Source: Gadus chalcogrammus (taxonomy: Eukaryota; Chordata; Actinopteri; Gadiformes; Gadidae). From it: 64,000 nt of DNA. Each line of letters starts with the position of its first letter. Within the stretch, counting starts at the first letter, position 1. The position numbers and the translations under genes are program-made. The notes under the pieces are model-generated. The model did not search any database. It was given only the letters and a program-made list of their open reading frames with translations, and was not told the DNA's origin. The stretch lies in assembly GCF_026213295.1 (NCBI RefSeq), contig NC_079427.1:3284013-3348012 (forward strand), in the 5' to 3' direction. Shown here one piece after another: positions 40,731 to 53,049 of the stretch.

Positions 40731-43007
40731 TCATCTCATCTCATCTTCGTCCGCTTATCCGGGGTCGGGTCGCGGGGGGAGCAGCTCAAGCAGGGGGCCC
40801 CAGACTTCCCTTTCCCGGGCCACATTGACCAGCTCTGACGGGGGGATCCCGAGGCGTTCCCAGGCCAGTGTTGAGATATAATCTCTCCACCTAGTCCTGG
40901 GTCTTCCCCGAGGTCTCCTACCCACTGGACGTGCCTGAAACACCTCCCAAGGAAGGCGCCTAGTGGGCATCCTTACCAGATGCCCGAACCACCTCAGCTG
41001 ACTCCTTTCTAAGTAAAGGAGCAGCGGCTCTAAACCCGAGTTCCTCACGGATGGCTGAGCTTCTCACCCTATCCCTAAGGGAGACGCCAGCCACCCTTCT
41101 GAGAAAAAACTCATCTCGGCCGCTTGTACCCGCGATCTCGTCCTTTCGGTCATCACCCAACCCTGACCATAGGTGAGGATAGGAACGAAGATCAACCGGT
41201 AGATCGAGAGCTTTGCCTTGCGGCTCAGCTCTCTTTTCGTAACAACTGTGCGGTAAAGCGAACGCAATACCGCCCCTGCTGCTCCGATTCTCCGGCCAAC
41301 CTCACGCTCAATAATACCCTCACTCGCGAACAAGACCCCGAGGTACTTGAACTCCTTCACTTCGGCTAAGGACTCATTTCCTACCCGGAGTAAGCAATCC
41401 ACCGGTTTCCTGCTAAGAGTCATGGCCTCCGATTTAGCGGTGCTGATCCTCATCCCAGCCGCTTCACACTCGGCCGCCAGCCGATCCAGTGAGTGCTGAA
41501 GGTCACAGGCCGATGATCCAATGAGGACCACATCATCTGCAAAAAGCAGTGACGAGATCCTCAGACCACCGAACTGCAACCCCTCCCCACCACGACTACA
41601 CCTCGATATCCTGTCCATGTATATCACAAACAGGATTGGTGACAAGGCGCAGCACTGGCGGAGACCAGCACCCCCTGAGAACGAAACTGACTGGCTGCCG
41701 AGGACGCGAACACAGCTCTCGCTTTGGGAGTACAGAGATTGGATGGCCCTGAGGATAGACCCCCTTACCCCATACTCCCGCAGCACCTCCCACAGTTTTG
41801 CCCGGGGGACCCGGTCATACGCCTTCTCCAGATCCACAAAACACATGTAGACCGGATGGGCATACTCCCAGGCCCCCTCCAGGATCCTTGTGAGAGTGAA
41901 GAGCTGGTCTGTAGTTCCCAGTCCGGGGCGAAAAACGCATTGTTCCTCTTCAATCTGAGGTTCGACGATCGGCCGAACCCTCCTTTCCAGCACCTTGGAG
42001 TAGACTTTACCAGGGAGGCTGAGAAGTGTGATACCCCGGTAATTGGCACACACTCTCTGGTCCCCCTTTTTTCTACAGGGGAACGACCACCCCGGTTTGC
42101 CACTCCTTTGGCACTGTACCCGACTCCAACGCGATGTTGAATAGGCGTGTCAACCATGAAAGCCCCTCAACACCCAGAGCCTTTAGCATTTCTGGCTGGA
42201 TCTCATCAATCCCTGGGGCTTTGCCACTGCGGAGATGTTTGACTACCTCAGTGACCTCCACCAGGGAAATTGACGAAGAAACACCATCAACCTCGAGCTC
42301 TGCCTCCAACATAGGGCGTGTTATTCGGATTCAGGAGTTCCTCAAAGTGTTCCTTCCAACATCCGACGACCTCCTCAGTTGAGGTCAACAGAGTCCCATC
42401 CTTACTGTACACAGCTTGGATGGTTCCCCGTTTCCCCCTCCTGAGGTGCTGGATAGTCTTCCAGAAACACTTTGGTGCCGACCGAAAGTCCTTCTCCATG
42501 GCCTCTCCGAACTTCTCCCACACCCGCTGCTTAGCCTCCGACACGGCAGCAGCTGCAGCCCTTCGAGCCTGTCGGTACCCTGCAACCGAGTCAGAAGTCC
42601 TCCAGGATATCATATCCCGGAAAGGCCTCCTTCTTCAATCGGACGGCTTCCCTGACCACTGGTGTCCACCACGGTGTCCGAGGGTTACCGCCCCTTGAGG
42701 AGCCTAAGACCCTGAGGCCACAGCCACCGCAGCTTCAGCAATGGAGGCTTTGAACACCGCCCAATCCAGCTCAATGCCCCCAACCTCCACAGGAATGCCA
42801 GAAAAACTCAGCCGGAGGTGTGAGTTGAAGATACCTAGGACGGGGGCCTCCTCCAGACGTTCCCAATTCACCCGCACTACTCGTTTGGGCTTACCAGGTC
42901 TATCCGGAAATTTCCCACATTCCCTGATCCAACTCACAACCAGATGGTGGTCGGTTGACAGTTCCGCCCCTCTCTTAACCCGAGTGTCCAAAACATGCGA
43001 TTGATAG
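40731..43007 (-). mobile_element. Rex3-like RTE LINE, 5'-truncated
   Basis: Non-LTR retrotransposon on the minus strand. The 3' end has GAGAT/GATGA repeats at 40731. Coding pieces in order: end of the endonuclease (LSTDHHLVVSW, 42704-42991), linker (42287-42613), RT N-part with EWQTGVVVPL (42073-42312), main RT 41064-42053 with NYRGITLLS, FVDLEKAYDR and the catalytic LLFADDVVLIG, then a C-terminal part (40755-41048, RSQLRWFGHLVRMP). Several frameshifts separate the pieces, so it is dead. The endonuclease N-terminus is missing. Confidence 0.88.
41064..42053 (-). pseudogene. LINE reverse transcriptase core
   Basis: A 329-codon open stretch with RT blocks from YRGITLL to the FADD active site and on to the thumb region (YLGVLFASEG, RRIGAAGAV). 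The catalytic Asp pair is preserved. A frame break on each side (near 41055 and 42060) means no full ORF exists. Confidence 0.85.
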
Positions 43008-43473
43008 AACCACAGCTACCGCATTCACATGTTTGTTAAGTTGTCTTTGCCGAAATGTATTTGACGACTCAGTAGCCTATTACTGAAGTTGTGGAAGGAA
43101 ACGCTATTCCATGTATGAACTAGGCCATATTATTTGGCCATAAACTGAGCCATTAGAAGTTTGAAATTCATGTGGTCATGCATCTGTCTCATCGGAGACT
43201 GCAAACGCGCTGTCAAAATAACAACTCAGATTCAAATGCGCTCATTGCTGTTAAAGGGGATGGGAGATGGCACTCTCATTGGTTTTTTGTACGTTACGCC
43301 TAAACCACACCTAGGGGTAATTAGGCTACTTCAGACCAACCCTTTGTAGATTTGCGCCGGGAGCAAGAGTCATTTATCCGCCGGTAAAATAGCATCATCG
43401 CCATAGAACCGACCACAAAGCTACTTGCGCTTGGCGCTTCTCACTTGCATTTCAGACCGTTAAAATAGGGCCC

Positions 43474-44640
43474 ATTGTCTTGCACACAACATTCCCACTC
43501 ACTCCTATCAGATTTGGGTGGTGGTGGTGGTTGCCAGAATGTTGTTTGCTGGTCACCCAAAATGGCTAATGAATCATACAATAGCATGTAGATATAACAC
43601 CCATAGAGTTAAACGCTTATCCTAGGTTTTTTAACTTGGGTTAGACTTGTGCATTTCAAGATTTGACCAGGATCAATTCATAGCACTACTTTCTTGCTAT
43701 ATATGCCTCCTTCAGATGATCACTTGTCATCTAAATTAAGTGTGCTGTACAACTCTGAGGTTTGATCGGTGTCCCTGAAAAGAAGACGAAGAATGTTTGG
43801 AATATCAGTTACACTGGAAAGCAGAATTTAGAAGTTAAAAGTTGAATATCTAAGATAGTATCAGAAGGGAATTACTCAGGGACAGCCTTGGATAGTTGAC
43901 CAGAGAGTAAACGAGTTGGTCTATCTGATCTGATTGGACAGGCAAGGCTCTTTCGGTTCTCCAACTGATCGATTTGGATGGTTGGATATTGATTGTCATC
44001 CTGCTCTTCCTTTGCTTTTCTCTGGGCTGTATAAGCCGAATGACTGGTCAGAGCTGCGGCGTTTTCAAACATAGAAGCAGGAAGTGACCGATGGGAACAG
44101 TGGATAGAAGAGTACATTTATAAAATTATAAAAGTTTCTTGTTCATTTGGTGATTTTTGGTGGTGGCTAGTGGTCCCAAAATTCAAGCTGCTGTAGGCTT
44201 CACTTCAAGACTCATTCTTTAAACGTATTCCTTTTTCTAACCACTGCTAGGGGCCTCCAACAGTCGGAAAAAAAATAGATATTGATTTGCTTGGAAGGTG
44301 CTCATCATTGCTTCCAGCACTCCGTCTGGTCATTCTGCTCCCTGGCAGAAGACTGTCATTTTGTCCTCTTGATTGTGCTGAGGATCTCCACCTAGATCTC
44401 AATGTTGACATCAATAGTCTAACTTGTAGGCGTACGAGAATTTTTCCACAGAAACAGATTTGATTTTGCGGAACCCTGAAGCACTACTATCCTAAATTAT
44501 AACATAGTCGTGCTTGCTGGTTCCCCCTCAAAAACGAATCTTTTGGCAAATATATTTGCATATTGGCAGAAGGTTATCAGAGTGTCAGGGCTAGATTAAC
44601 AGGAACAGCTAAAACAACAACTAGAAGTTTCACATGTGGT
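43474..44640 (-). pseudogene. Relic tail unit between D and the orphan exon
   Basis: Paralogous to the 1.59-kb relic unit. The dead tail exon at 43872-44095 (minus strand) stays open and reads FENAAALTSH, EEQDDNQYPTI and KAVPE. The final tyrosine is lost (RLLSG for VLYSA) and the acceptor CAG reads CGG. Transposon copy 2 adjoins at 43473. Confidence 0.6.
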
Positions 44641-44642
44641 TT

Positions 44643-45165
44643 TGGTAGTGACATACTTAGACACCTGTATGTAAGGAGGCAGGGGGAAGTTTAGGTAGAG
44701 GAAACCCCACCTACAGAGGGGGAAATGCAGCTTGAGACAGATGTCAGGATGTACATCAACAACATAGTGGAAAACTTACCTGCATCATGCAAAGGAGACC
44801 CAGATAGGATGGACTTGTAATCACCAGTCTTATACAGTTAGGGTGCGTGGTTACACAGGGCAGAATAATCAGGTAGTCCACCCTCACCCCTAGACAGAAT
44901 GATAATAATTAATATATGTTCTGTTTTCTTGGTTTTGGTTAAAGGATGTAACGCCACACAAGTGAGTTTGTCTCAGAGGTTTATAGTGTTGAAGATAAAT
45001 GTTTCTAGTGTTGAAGATAAATGTTATACTGGATGGAGAGTGTGTTTACTCTTAATTATTAATATTCAAGGTAAACAAAATACATGCTGGTACTTCCCTT
45101 AAAGGGGGAGATGTAGTGACATACGTAGGAACCTGTATTTAAGGAGTTGGTGGAAGGTAGGGATG
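44643..45165 (+). mobile_element. Retroelement remnant with polypurine tract and two LTR-start copies
   Basis: GTAGTGACATACTTAG (44646) and GTAGTGACATACGTAG (45115) are repeated starts of the same sequence. The second is directly preceded by a polypurine tract AAAGGGGGAGAT, as at the 3' LTR of a retroelement. Between them is a short open frame (44698-44820, EMQLETDVRMYINNIVENLP) ending in TAA, of unrecognised family. Confidence 0.4.
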
Positions 45166-46363
45166 GACCGAATATTCGGCCACCGAAAATGTCCCTGGTC
45201 ACAACGATGTCCTGATGTATCCTTCGCCTTTTTTATTATTAAAAACTCTTCGACGTTGCCTTGTTGCCCTCTATACACGTCAGTCAGTATCAACCACTCC
45301 TTGTATCATGCACCACTTACCGTGAGGGGTCGTCTGCTTTGTCGGGCCGATGAGTTGACAGGGAAAAGGACTCGAACCATAAGTTAACCTACTACAAATG
45401 TAGTCAGGTAGATTTATTTTGGTCTAATAAACAAAATATATTTTACAATTGAGTATAGATTGAGCGAGTGCCCGTTAAGATAAGAAAAGATAAAAGTAAG
45501 ATAAACAAGATTAAATGAGGGACAGATCTTAGCTAAACTAAACTAAATCCTAATTTAAAATGGACTCAATATCCGAGTGTTGTCCACTTATTCAGCGGCT
45601 ACAGGATAGAATTCTAAACTAAATCTAAGATAGAATGGACTCAATATCCGAGTGTTGGTCCACTTATTCAGCGGCTACGAACATAGACTCTCCAGCTAAA
45701 CTAAGCTAAGGGGCTGTGGTGAGTTCCCAAGATGAAATGCTATTGCTAAGTTCCCCGGACACTGTTCAGTGTCCAGTTCTAAGAGCAGAAAAGCAGAGGA
45801 AAGTGGATCACACGGCCCCCACCCTAAGAAGATGATCAGCTCTCTCTCTCTCTCTCTGTGTCTCTAACACTATCCTCTTAGGCAGAGGCCCGCATTCGTC
45901 TACGCCCAAAAGAGGTGGGGATCCGATGTGATCTAGCAGTCTGATTTTCCACACATTTTCTCAAAAAATGTTCAGCCATCATAGGTTTACAATATGGTTG
46001 TGTTCCTTTTAGGATCACACGCTATAGTCGACGTATGTCGGTCATATCATGGGGCCTACAGAGACACGCGTTCCTTTGTATACCTCACAGTGGCCCCCTC
46101 ATGCAGCCCATGTCTCCCTCGTTCATGCGCTGTTTACCAGTGATAGCATTTTGAAGACACAGACATCTCGAGTGCTTCTAATTTTCTACATAATAAGATA
46201 TATTAAGGTATATGTTTATAAGATACCCAATATTGATGTAAGATATAAAAGGCACGTACATTTCTACATACTAAGATTTATGAGGCACACATATTTTCAC
46301 ATAAAAGGATATATAAGCCTTTGCCTCCATAAACTGTCCGTTGGGATGAACTATCAGGAGTGC
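45166..46363. other. Unresolved intergenic sequence downstream of receptor D
   Basis: Starts with GGGATGGACCGAATATTCGG, a transposon-like motif. It contains a ~100-bp direct repeat around AATATCCGAGTGTT at 45545-45680 and AT-rich sequence from 46160. No gene is supported. Confidence 0.4.
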
Positions 46364-46603
46364 TTACTCAGGGACAGCCTTGGGTCTTTTAAGGTTGATG
46401 GCAGAGTAAAGGACCTGCTCTGTATGATCAGACTTTACCAGAGCACCAGCAAACCCACCAGGCACTTCCTGGTTCTTAGAGCGAGAGAAGTGGATGCTGG
46501 GATAGTGAGGGTCATCCTGCTCTTCTATTGAGTCTCTCCGTGCTGCAGAAGCCGAGCGATTGGTCAGAGCTGGGACGTTGTCATACACAGGAAACGGAGG
46601 AGG
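46364..46603 (-). CDS. Receptor D tail exon
   Basis: 80 codons, open, with TAA stop. Starts PPPFPVYDNVPAL. The first ITIM-like site is DPHYPSI (Pro at -2) and the second is canonical VLYSAI. No nonsense codon as in B and E. Confidence 0.85.
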   Translation of the reverse strand, partial: PPPFPVYDNVPALTNRSASAARRDSIEEQDDPHYPSIHFSRSKNQEVPGGFAGALVKSDHTEQVLYSAINLKRPKAVPE

Positions 46604-47673
46604 CTGACGGGTAGAGAGGACAGAGTAGTACATTTAGAAAAGTCTCTCAAATGGCTCTTCAGAAGCCCATATTTTTACGGTTCATTTAGGGCCCGTTGGG
46701 GGTGACAAGTGGTTCCACAGTGCAGGACGCTGTAGGTTTCACTTTAGGACTCTTCTTCTTGAACATATTCCTCTTTCTAATCATTGCTAGGTTTCAGTGA
46801 CAGTTGAGCTTGTAGGAAGTTGAAAAATTGACATCTTTATTTGCTTGGATTAGACATCACTACTTCTATTCTCATTCTGCTCACTGGCAGAAGTCTCTCA
46901 GTTTGTCCCCTTGATATCAGCCTAGATCCCACCCTATATCTAACTCTTGATCTCACAATAAAGGAACCTGGAAAAGTTGGCCTAAATAGTCCAACTTGTC
47001 TGGGATTTCGGTGCTCGTAAAGTTATTTTTGCTATGATTGATTTGACCATGGATATCAGCAATGGGCTACCCCACAATTGATTTTGCCACATAACGTCAG
47101 CTACAGCTGTATGGGTAGTCAACTTATTTAATGATAAATTAGAAATGTAACAATAAGTTAACAAATGTGGATGCTATTTAATTAGAATAAAATGACTAAA
47201 CATAACGTGAATAGAACTTTAATAAATAACCTCGTCCATGAACACGTTTCTAAGAGTCCCGTTAGTATTTAAAAAAAAAGCATTCATGCTATTTGATTTG
47301 GTTCCCCTTGCGTGATGGTTCCCCTTTAAAGCTAATCTCTTGGGCATTGTATCTGCATATTGTCATAAAGGTCTCGTAGCGTAAGGGCTAGGAGTTACGG
47401 AGATGGCAACAACTGCAAGTACATGAGATTTTAGAGGCATGGGCTCGGGGTATTTCCACCACACTAGTCGGTAGTGGAAGGAGTAAAGGAGTCATAGTAA
47501 CAAATAGCTTCCTGTCTCTCACCTCCTCCCTGGTATCTGGCCTTCCTCCCTGGCCACGCGCTTTCCTAGAAGCCCTCTTTCTTCTGGGGAAGAGAACAGA
47601 GAGAGAAGAAGAAGAAGAAGAAGAAGAAGAAGAAGAAGAAGAAGAAGAAGAAGAAGAAGAAGAAGAAGAAGAG

Positions 47674-47720
<47 letters not shown>

Positions 47721-50229
47721 GGTGAGATAGAGAAAGAGAGAGAGAGAATATCTCACCTCGTCCAAAGGTAGATGACGAGGAGTATGGTGGCCAGTAAAAC
47801 AACAACAGTACCTCTAGCCACATTTGTTATGGTCACTGTCACTGATGATGAAGATGTGGCTGAAACACAGTGAATTAACACTAGATTCATGTGAAGGATG
47901 AAATAATGCCCATATATATTACATTTAGACTGTCTAAATGTAACAGATCGACAATTGATGAAAAAATATTATGGATTCTCTTACTCAAGAGTATTCTTAC
48001 TCTATAAAACTTGGACATATCTATAACTGGGGGGCTCGTACAGCACCAATGTTAATAAAAGTGGCAACACATTATTTAAGCCTATCACAAATTGAATAGA
48101 GCCGTTGCATGAGTGTGTCAATGGGGTTGGTACTCATTATTCAAGTGTTATGTCAGTCTTTAAACAATGTGCTTTTCTAAAGAAACAATTACCTGTCACA
48201 TTAAGGAACATCAAAATTGAATTCTCAAGTCCAACTGCATTACGAGCTTCACAGTAATAATTTCCTCCAAGCTCAGTTGTGATGTTACTGATGGTGTAGT
48301 TCTCTCCTAATTCTTCCACTGAGCCTCCATGTTCCCTGAACCAGGTGTAGTCAGCTGCTGGGTTGGCATCACTGCTGCAGCTCAGAGTCACTGAACCTCC
48401 CTCCTTTATTTCACCAGGGGGTCTCACGCTCACTGAGGGGGTCTTTGGAGCGTCTGTCATAAACACAATGATATATATTCACATCCTAAAGATAAAGGCC
48501 GTGCACATAACTGCAATGCCAGCAAGATACATAATGATATTTCGATTAATATAATAACACTGTGACTCCTAGGTTACCAGGCATATAGCAATACATGAAT
48601 AGCAGCTAAACAATTTGCAATACTGGATATAGTTAATATGTTATTAGACGGTACAGATTCGGCAAGCTGCAAATCATAGCTGCCACTGTGTCTTTACTCA
48701 TGTTGGTTTGTGCGTTACTAATTGTTAGTTGAGTAGATTGAGGCTCTTGTTAATTACTCAGGGACTGGGCCAGGGTAAGCGTTTAGAACTACTGCAAAGA
48801 CATACACAGTTTTCCTTTGTTCGTGACACTAGGAGCAGGGCTCGCTTCCAAACGTGTATGTTGGAGTCCAGCTTTGGATATATTTGTTTCCTTGATTTGA
48901 ACAGATTTCCTTTGCAGCTTCAACTCCTTCCATTCATGTTAATAAATTATTTTACTTTACCAAAAATATCAGCTTTTATGTTGTCTTCCCTTTCCCTAGC
49001 GAGGAACGTAACATTATTATTGTTTTTTGCACCCACACTGGACATCTATGAAAACCGAGTTGGAGCCCAGATATCCATATTGGTTCTCTGCTTGGCAGCG
49101 GTACGTTCCCCTGTCTTTAGAGCGGACTGAGTCCAAGGTATAAGGTCGCCTTGGTTCCCAGGGCAGAGGTTGGTTCATTCTTAGCTGTGCAGAGATATTG
49201 TCCTGAGTCTGAAGACTGGATGGAATGAAAGGAAAGCTGTTGTCCTTGGACACTGTGTCCGGGGGGATGACCTGTAGTAACCTTGGACCAGGTGTACTTT
49301 GCTACTGGGTTGGCCTCGCTGGTGCAGGTCAGATTCACTGAACTGCCCTCCTTTATTACACCAGGGGGAGTCCCTCCCACTGAGGGGGTCTCTGGAGCGT
49401 CTGTTGACAGTTATATTACATTTTGTGTACCCAAGTATAAAAAGAAAGCATTAGGAAGTTGTAAGGCTAGTGTCATGAGCATTTCCAAGCATTGTATATA
49501 ATCCAGTTTATCCAGTTTATTTTTAAGAGCAACTTGTAAGTTGTCATTTTTCGTTGCACATTATAGACAGGTCTTAATTATCTTCGAAAAAAATTATAAT
49601 CCAGATAATCTATGCAGTCGGCTATTTTCCAAATTCGCACATTTGATAGCTTCAAACTTAGTAGTTATCCTGCTTTTCATACGGATGAAATCAAAAGTAA
49701 GTAGTGTGTTTTTCTGGTGGGCTACTGGTGTAGTACCAGTAGCCCACCCTGTATTACTGGTAGGCCTACACTGAGGCTGAAGCCTGCTTCAACATGGACG
49801 ATAGTTCTTCATTCATACTTAAACTACATGTACTTTGTTACACAAAAGACCCATTACGTTCGGCCTCATGTCAGTGTACTGTGGAGTTCTTACACACTGA
49901 TGGAGAGGTGAGATGTTTGGATCCTTGAACAGCACATGAAGCACTGTAGTCAGAGTTAATGTAGAACCAGAGAAACCTTCCTTGATATTGTTGACGAATT
50001 CCATTGCTGTACCAGGTGTACGTCAGACCAGTTGAATCACACATGCTGTTACACTCCAGCTGTACCGGGTTAAGACTGCTAGGACGAATGACCACTTTCA
50101 ACTGGATATCTGGGCCAGGGAAGAAATTACCCAAAAATGAATGAAAAACGAATACAGTTTAAACAGGAAAAAAACAACAGGTGCATACTCAGACACGCAC
50201 ACACACACACGCGCACGCACGCACGCGCG

Positions 50230-50279
<50 letters not shown>

Positions 50280-51365
50280 AACAGTTGAATAGATTCATTA
50301 GCAATCAATGTTTACCTGTCACAGATAACTTCACTCCAGGGAGACCACTTAATGCCCCTCCATTGTTTGTTGTAATCTTAAACTTGTATTCAGCAGAGTC
50401 ACTCTGTCTCAGGTCTTTGATTCTCAGTGTGCACGTTCCAGTACAGCTGTAATACACACACTTGGGCTTTCCACAGCTGTATTCAACACGACCTGTATAG
50501 TCTGTATCATCTTTCAGATCAACTGGCTCATTGTGTTTATTAGTAAACCAGAGTTTTTTCTCCACTGTATTTGCGGAAGGGTATTTATAATTACAGAGGA
50601 TTTCAACTGTTGATCCTCTCAATTCGCAGATATTACTAGATGGGTAAGTAACTGCCCAGTCAGAGTAACCCTGTAATGCTGTAAAAAACCAACACATTGA
50701 CAATGATGATTACGATGAAATGCATGATACAGATGAGATGGAGGCTAGGTGCAGCTCTAACTAGAGATACATGCTGAACACTGAGCTGTCAGAGTAACGT
50801 TCAAAAACATAATTTGACACCAACATTATGCAGCTAGTGAAGAGCTAGTGATACAACTAGTGATAAAAACAGAGAGACAGCTAGTGAAACTCCTATAGCT
50901 ATGGAGACATCATCTCACATCTCATCAAGGGATTCAGGGCACAAACACACACAATACAAGGCAGGTGACCAACGCTGACTTCTACCATAAGTTCACAGTC
51001 TCAACTTAAGACTACTGAACTTTAAATAGGAACTAACTGAACCCGTCAATGTTGTACTGAACACATTGACGGGTTAATTTGGTCAACAAGCCTGTTTAAA
51101 ATCTCAAATGCAACGCTACAATATTCAGTAAAACAGAACATATTTGTTATTTAAAACAGGTCAATACTCTAGATGTCATTAGATAAATTCACAACATGTT
51201 GTTTCACCCTCTCTTCATTCGGGTTGCTTGTCATGTTACCCTTTGAAACAGATCAACTTAATGTTCACAACGTAAATGTACAAACCTGGTACTGACAGAA
51301 GGAAAGCTACAAAGCCTCTTGCAGCTGTTCTAAGATTCATAATTTGGTTCTCTCAGGGCGTTGTT
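46364..51365 (-). CDS. CD22/Siglec-like receptor, copy D (fusion exon, R-to-K)
   Basis: Exons: leader 51286-51340, V-set 50316-50678, Ig2 49894-50109, fused Ig3/Ig4 49037-49400, Ig6 48193-48453, TM 47757-47859, basic cytoplasmic exon 47523-47583, tail 46364-46603. The fused exon is 364 nt and shifts the frame, giving a stop at 49117-49119: included, it would yield a short secreted V-Ig2-Ig3 protein. Skipped, the remaining exons (1299 nt, 432 residues) form an open receptor V-Ig2-Ig6-TM-tail with VYDNV, HYPSI and LYSAI motifs. The F-strand Arg is Lys. Either a soluble or a shortened receptor, or a pseudogene. Confidence 0.75.
47604..47722. repeat. Compound (GAA)n(GTT)n microsatellite in TM-cytoplasmic intron of D
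   Basis: Same arrangement as in B but shorter. It fills most of the 173-nt intron. Confidence 0.9.
48454..49036. other. Intron between fused exon and Ig6 of receptor D
   Basis: Noncoding, paralogous to 16740-17345 and 30590-31209. No insertion. Confidence 0.6.
49037..49400 (-). pseudogene. Fused Ig3/Ig4 exon of receptor D
   Basis: The 5' part is Ig3 (TPPGVIKEGSSVNLTC to LCTAKNE). At about 49173 it jumps into the C' strand of an Ig4/5-type exon (NQPLPWEPRRPYTL, in another frame) and ends at that exon's donor. The end of Ig3, the intron and the start of Ig4 are deleted. The acceptor is intact and the donor (GTGGGT) plausible. Confidence 0.8.
49401..49893. other. Intron between Ig2 and Ig3 of receptor D
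   Basis: Noncoding. It holds the AGTACCAGTAGCC / TACTACTGGTAGGC imperfect palindrome near 49735-49770 that recurs in the same intron of A, B, C and E. Confidence 0.5.
50188..50280. repeat. (CA)n microsatellite in intron 2 of receptor D
   Basis: CA run with CGCACG interruptions between the V-set and Ig2 exons. Confidence 0.95.
50316..50678 (-). CDS. V-set exon, receptor D (Lys at sialic-acid Arg position)
   Basis: 121 codons with A-strand Trp (DWAVTYP), B-strand Cys (EILC) and E-strand Cys (CTGTC). The F-strand reads EYKFKI: codon AAG at 50377-50379 (minus strand) where A, B and E have AGG. In mammalian Siglecs Arg-to-Lys at this site lowers but need not abolish sialic-acid binding. Confidence 0.85.
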
Positions 51366-51522
51366 CTACAGATATAAACAAAATATGTATTAATTTTAAC
51401 TAACATAATACATAGTCCTATTTTTTGTATTCATTTCATCACATTAATTGGTTATTGTGCTTGATATAGGAATGTTACTTTCTTAAATAAACCTGTACAA
51501 TTCAAGTAAAAAATATTCTTAC

Positions 51523-51660
51523 TGTAAAGGAGGTAGCTGGTGTGACAGAAAAAGTCTGTGGAAACGTCTTTGCCTGCAGTTTAAGATAATAACTCGAACA
51601 AATGTGTTCAAGCTCTTCCTTCCTCTTTACACAGTTAATATGAACTGCATGAATACCATG
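51523..51660 (-). promoter_or_regulatory. Probable 5'UTR exon and promoter block, receptor D
   Basis: Donor GTAAG on the minus strand at 51522, with the conserved block seen upstream of A-C. Confidence 0.35.
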
Positions 51661-51799
51661 CACTGCTGGGCCTCAGAGACAAATGCAATGTAGAAAGAGG
51701 ATATTCACCCAGACCACAATAAACAGGCAGTGCCATTTATCAGCAACCCTGAAAATAACTAGTGGTCACCTACAGTTGACCAGCGGGGAACATATATAG

Positions 51800-52030
51800 C
51801 ATTTTGATGTAGAATATAGTCATATTATATAGGATATAGATGTAGAATATAGATACAGAATAAAGATATAAACTAGATATAGGATAACGTTTGATGTAGA
51901 ATAAAGCCTACAGAATATATAGAATATAAAATATAGAGGTAAAATAAAGAATATAGGGGTTGAATATCGTATATATTTAGATTATAGTTGGTAAATATTG
52001 ATAAAGGTACGATCATATAGCCATATATTA
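51800..52030. repeat. AT-rich degenerate tandem repeat upstream of receptor D
   Basis: The shortest version of this block in the array. Confidence 0.65.
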
Positions 52031-53049
52031 CACTTAAAATCCTTCAATGTGATTATTTACTGCCACATAGTGGTGAAGGTTGTGATCTGCATTACTTTAC
52101 AAACGTTTGGAATGTATTCATCATCAACACGTTTATTTTTTAAATGTACTAAAATACATGAACCCTCAATGGAGAACTTGGACAGGATACTGAGTATTTC
52201 TGAGCCCTTAAAAAAGGCTGCCTTATTCAACAACATTCAGATTCTATACACATAAACGATTGCTCTATTGAGCAAAATAGAGAGGTCGAAATCCATCAGA
52301 GCTGTACATTTTCAATATCAGAAATAAACAGACTAAACTGTGAAAAGCGGTGGCCATGTTGATCAGTTGGGTGGGTAAACCTTCTAGAATCATTGGGGCT
52401 CTGTGGACACAATGGATATTTAATCTTAATGCTATCTAAATGGTAGCATTATGAACTAATTCCAAATGGAATGCAGATCTAGAAATAGATGCCTTGAGTT
52501 GCCATGATTTTCGAAGCCTCTAAAAGAGGTTTACCCACCCAACTACCCAGTATGGCCACTTGGTGAATAAGTTCTCCTCACAGCTGTTAAAAGAGTGTCA
52601 TTGTATGTAGCAACCAGGTGGTGTGCCGTGCTGAAGGATACATTTAAACTACACCTCTACATAAAGAATACAAACCATTCTCTTATTCATTCTATAAACG
52701 TTCTAAACGCACTAGGTATGTTCTCTTTGTTCAAATTTTTATTAGAAAGATCTGCTGTTGTCGGCTCCCATCGCCTCCTCCACACCTGGGGGGGGAGGTC
52801 AGGTGTCAGCTCGGCCCACATCCCACAGCAGTGTATCTGTGTGTGGTTGTGTTCTGTGTGGCCATCTGTGTGTTAATGTTGTGTATCTCTTTTTAGTTGA
52901 TGTGTCGTGTGCTGTGGGTGGATCTATGTGTTGTTTTTATGTTGTGTGTGTGTGTGTGTGTTAATGTATTTGGTGTTGTCTGTGTATCTGTGTGTGGTCG
53001 ATTTTTGCTGTTTAGTGTGTTTCTGTTGAGTGTTAATGTTTCCTATTTA
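52031..53049. other. Intergenic spacer upstream of receptor D
   Basis: Near-identical in layout to 2830-3900, including the TG-rich stretch (52840-53010). No gene. Confidence 0.6.

Larger units (their letters stand above)
40303..43473. mobile_element. GGGCCCTAT-terminus DNA transposon, copy 2, split by a LINE
   Basis: Inverted relative to copy 1 (14440-15639). The right terminus is intact (ends TAGGGCCC at 43473) and the left side is truncated at about the copy-1 position 15265. Matching flanks 40303-40730 and 43008-43473 are separated by the Rex3-type LINE. Confidence 0.75.

Noticed and set aside
41521..42698. Plus-strand open frames across the LINE
   Set aside because: Antisense to the reverse transcriptase, which has all RT blocks on the minus strand.
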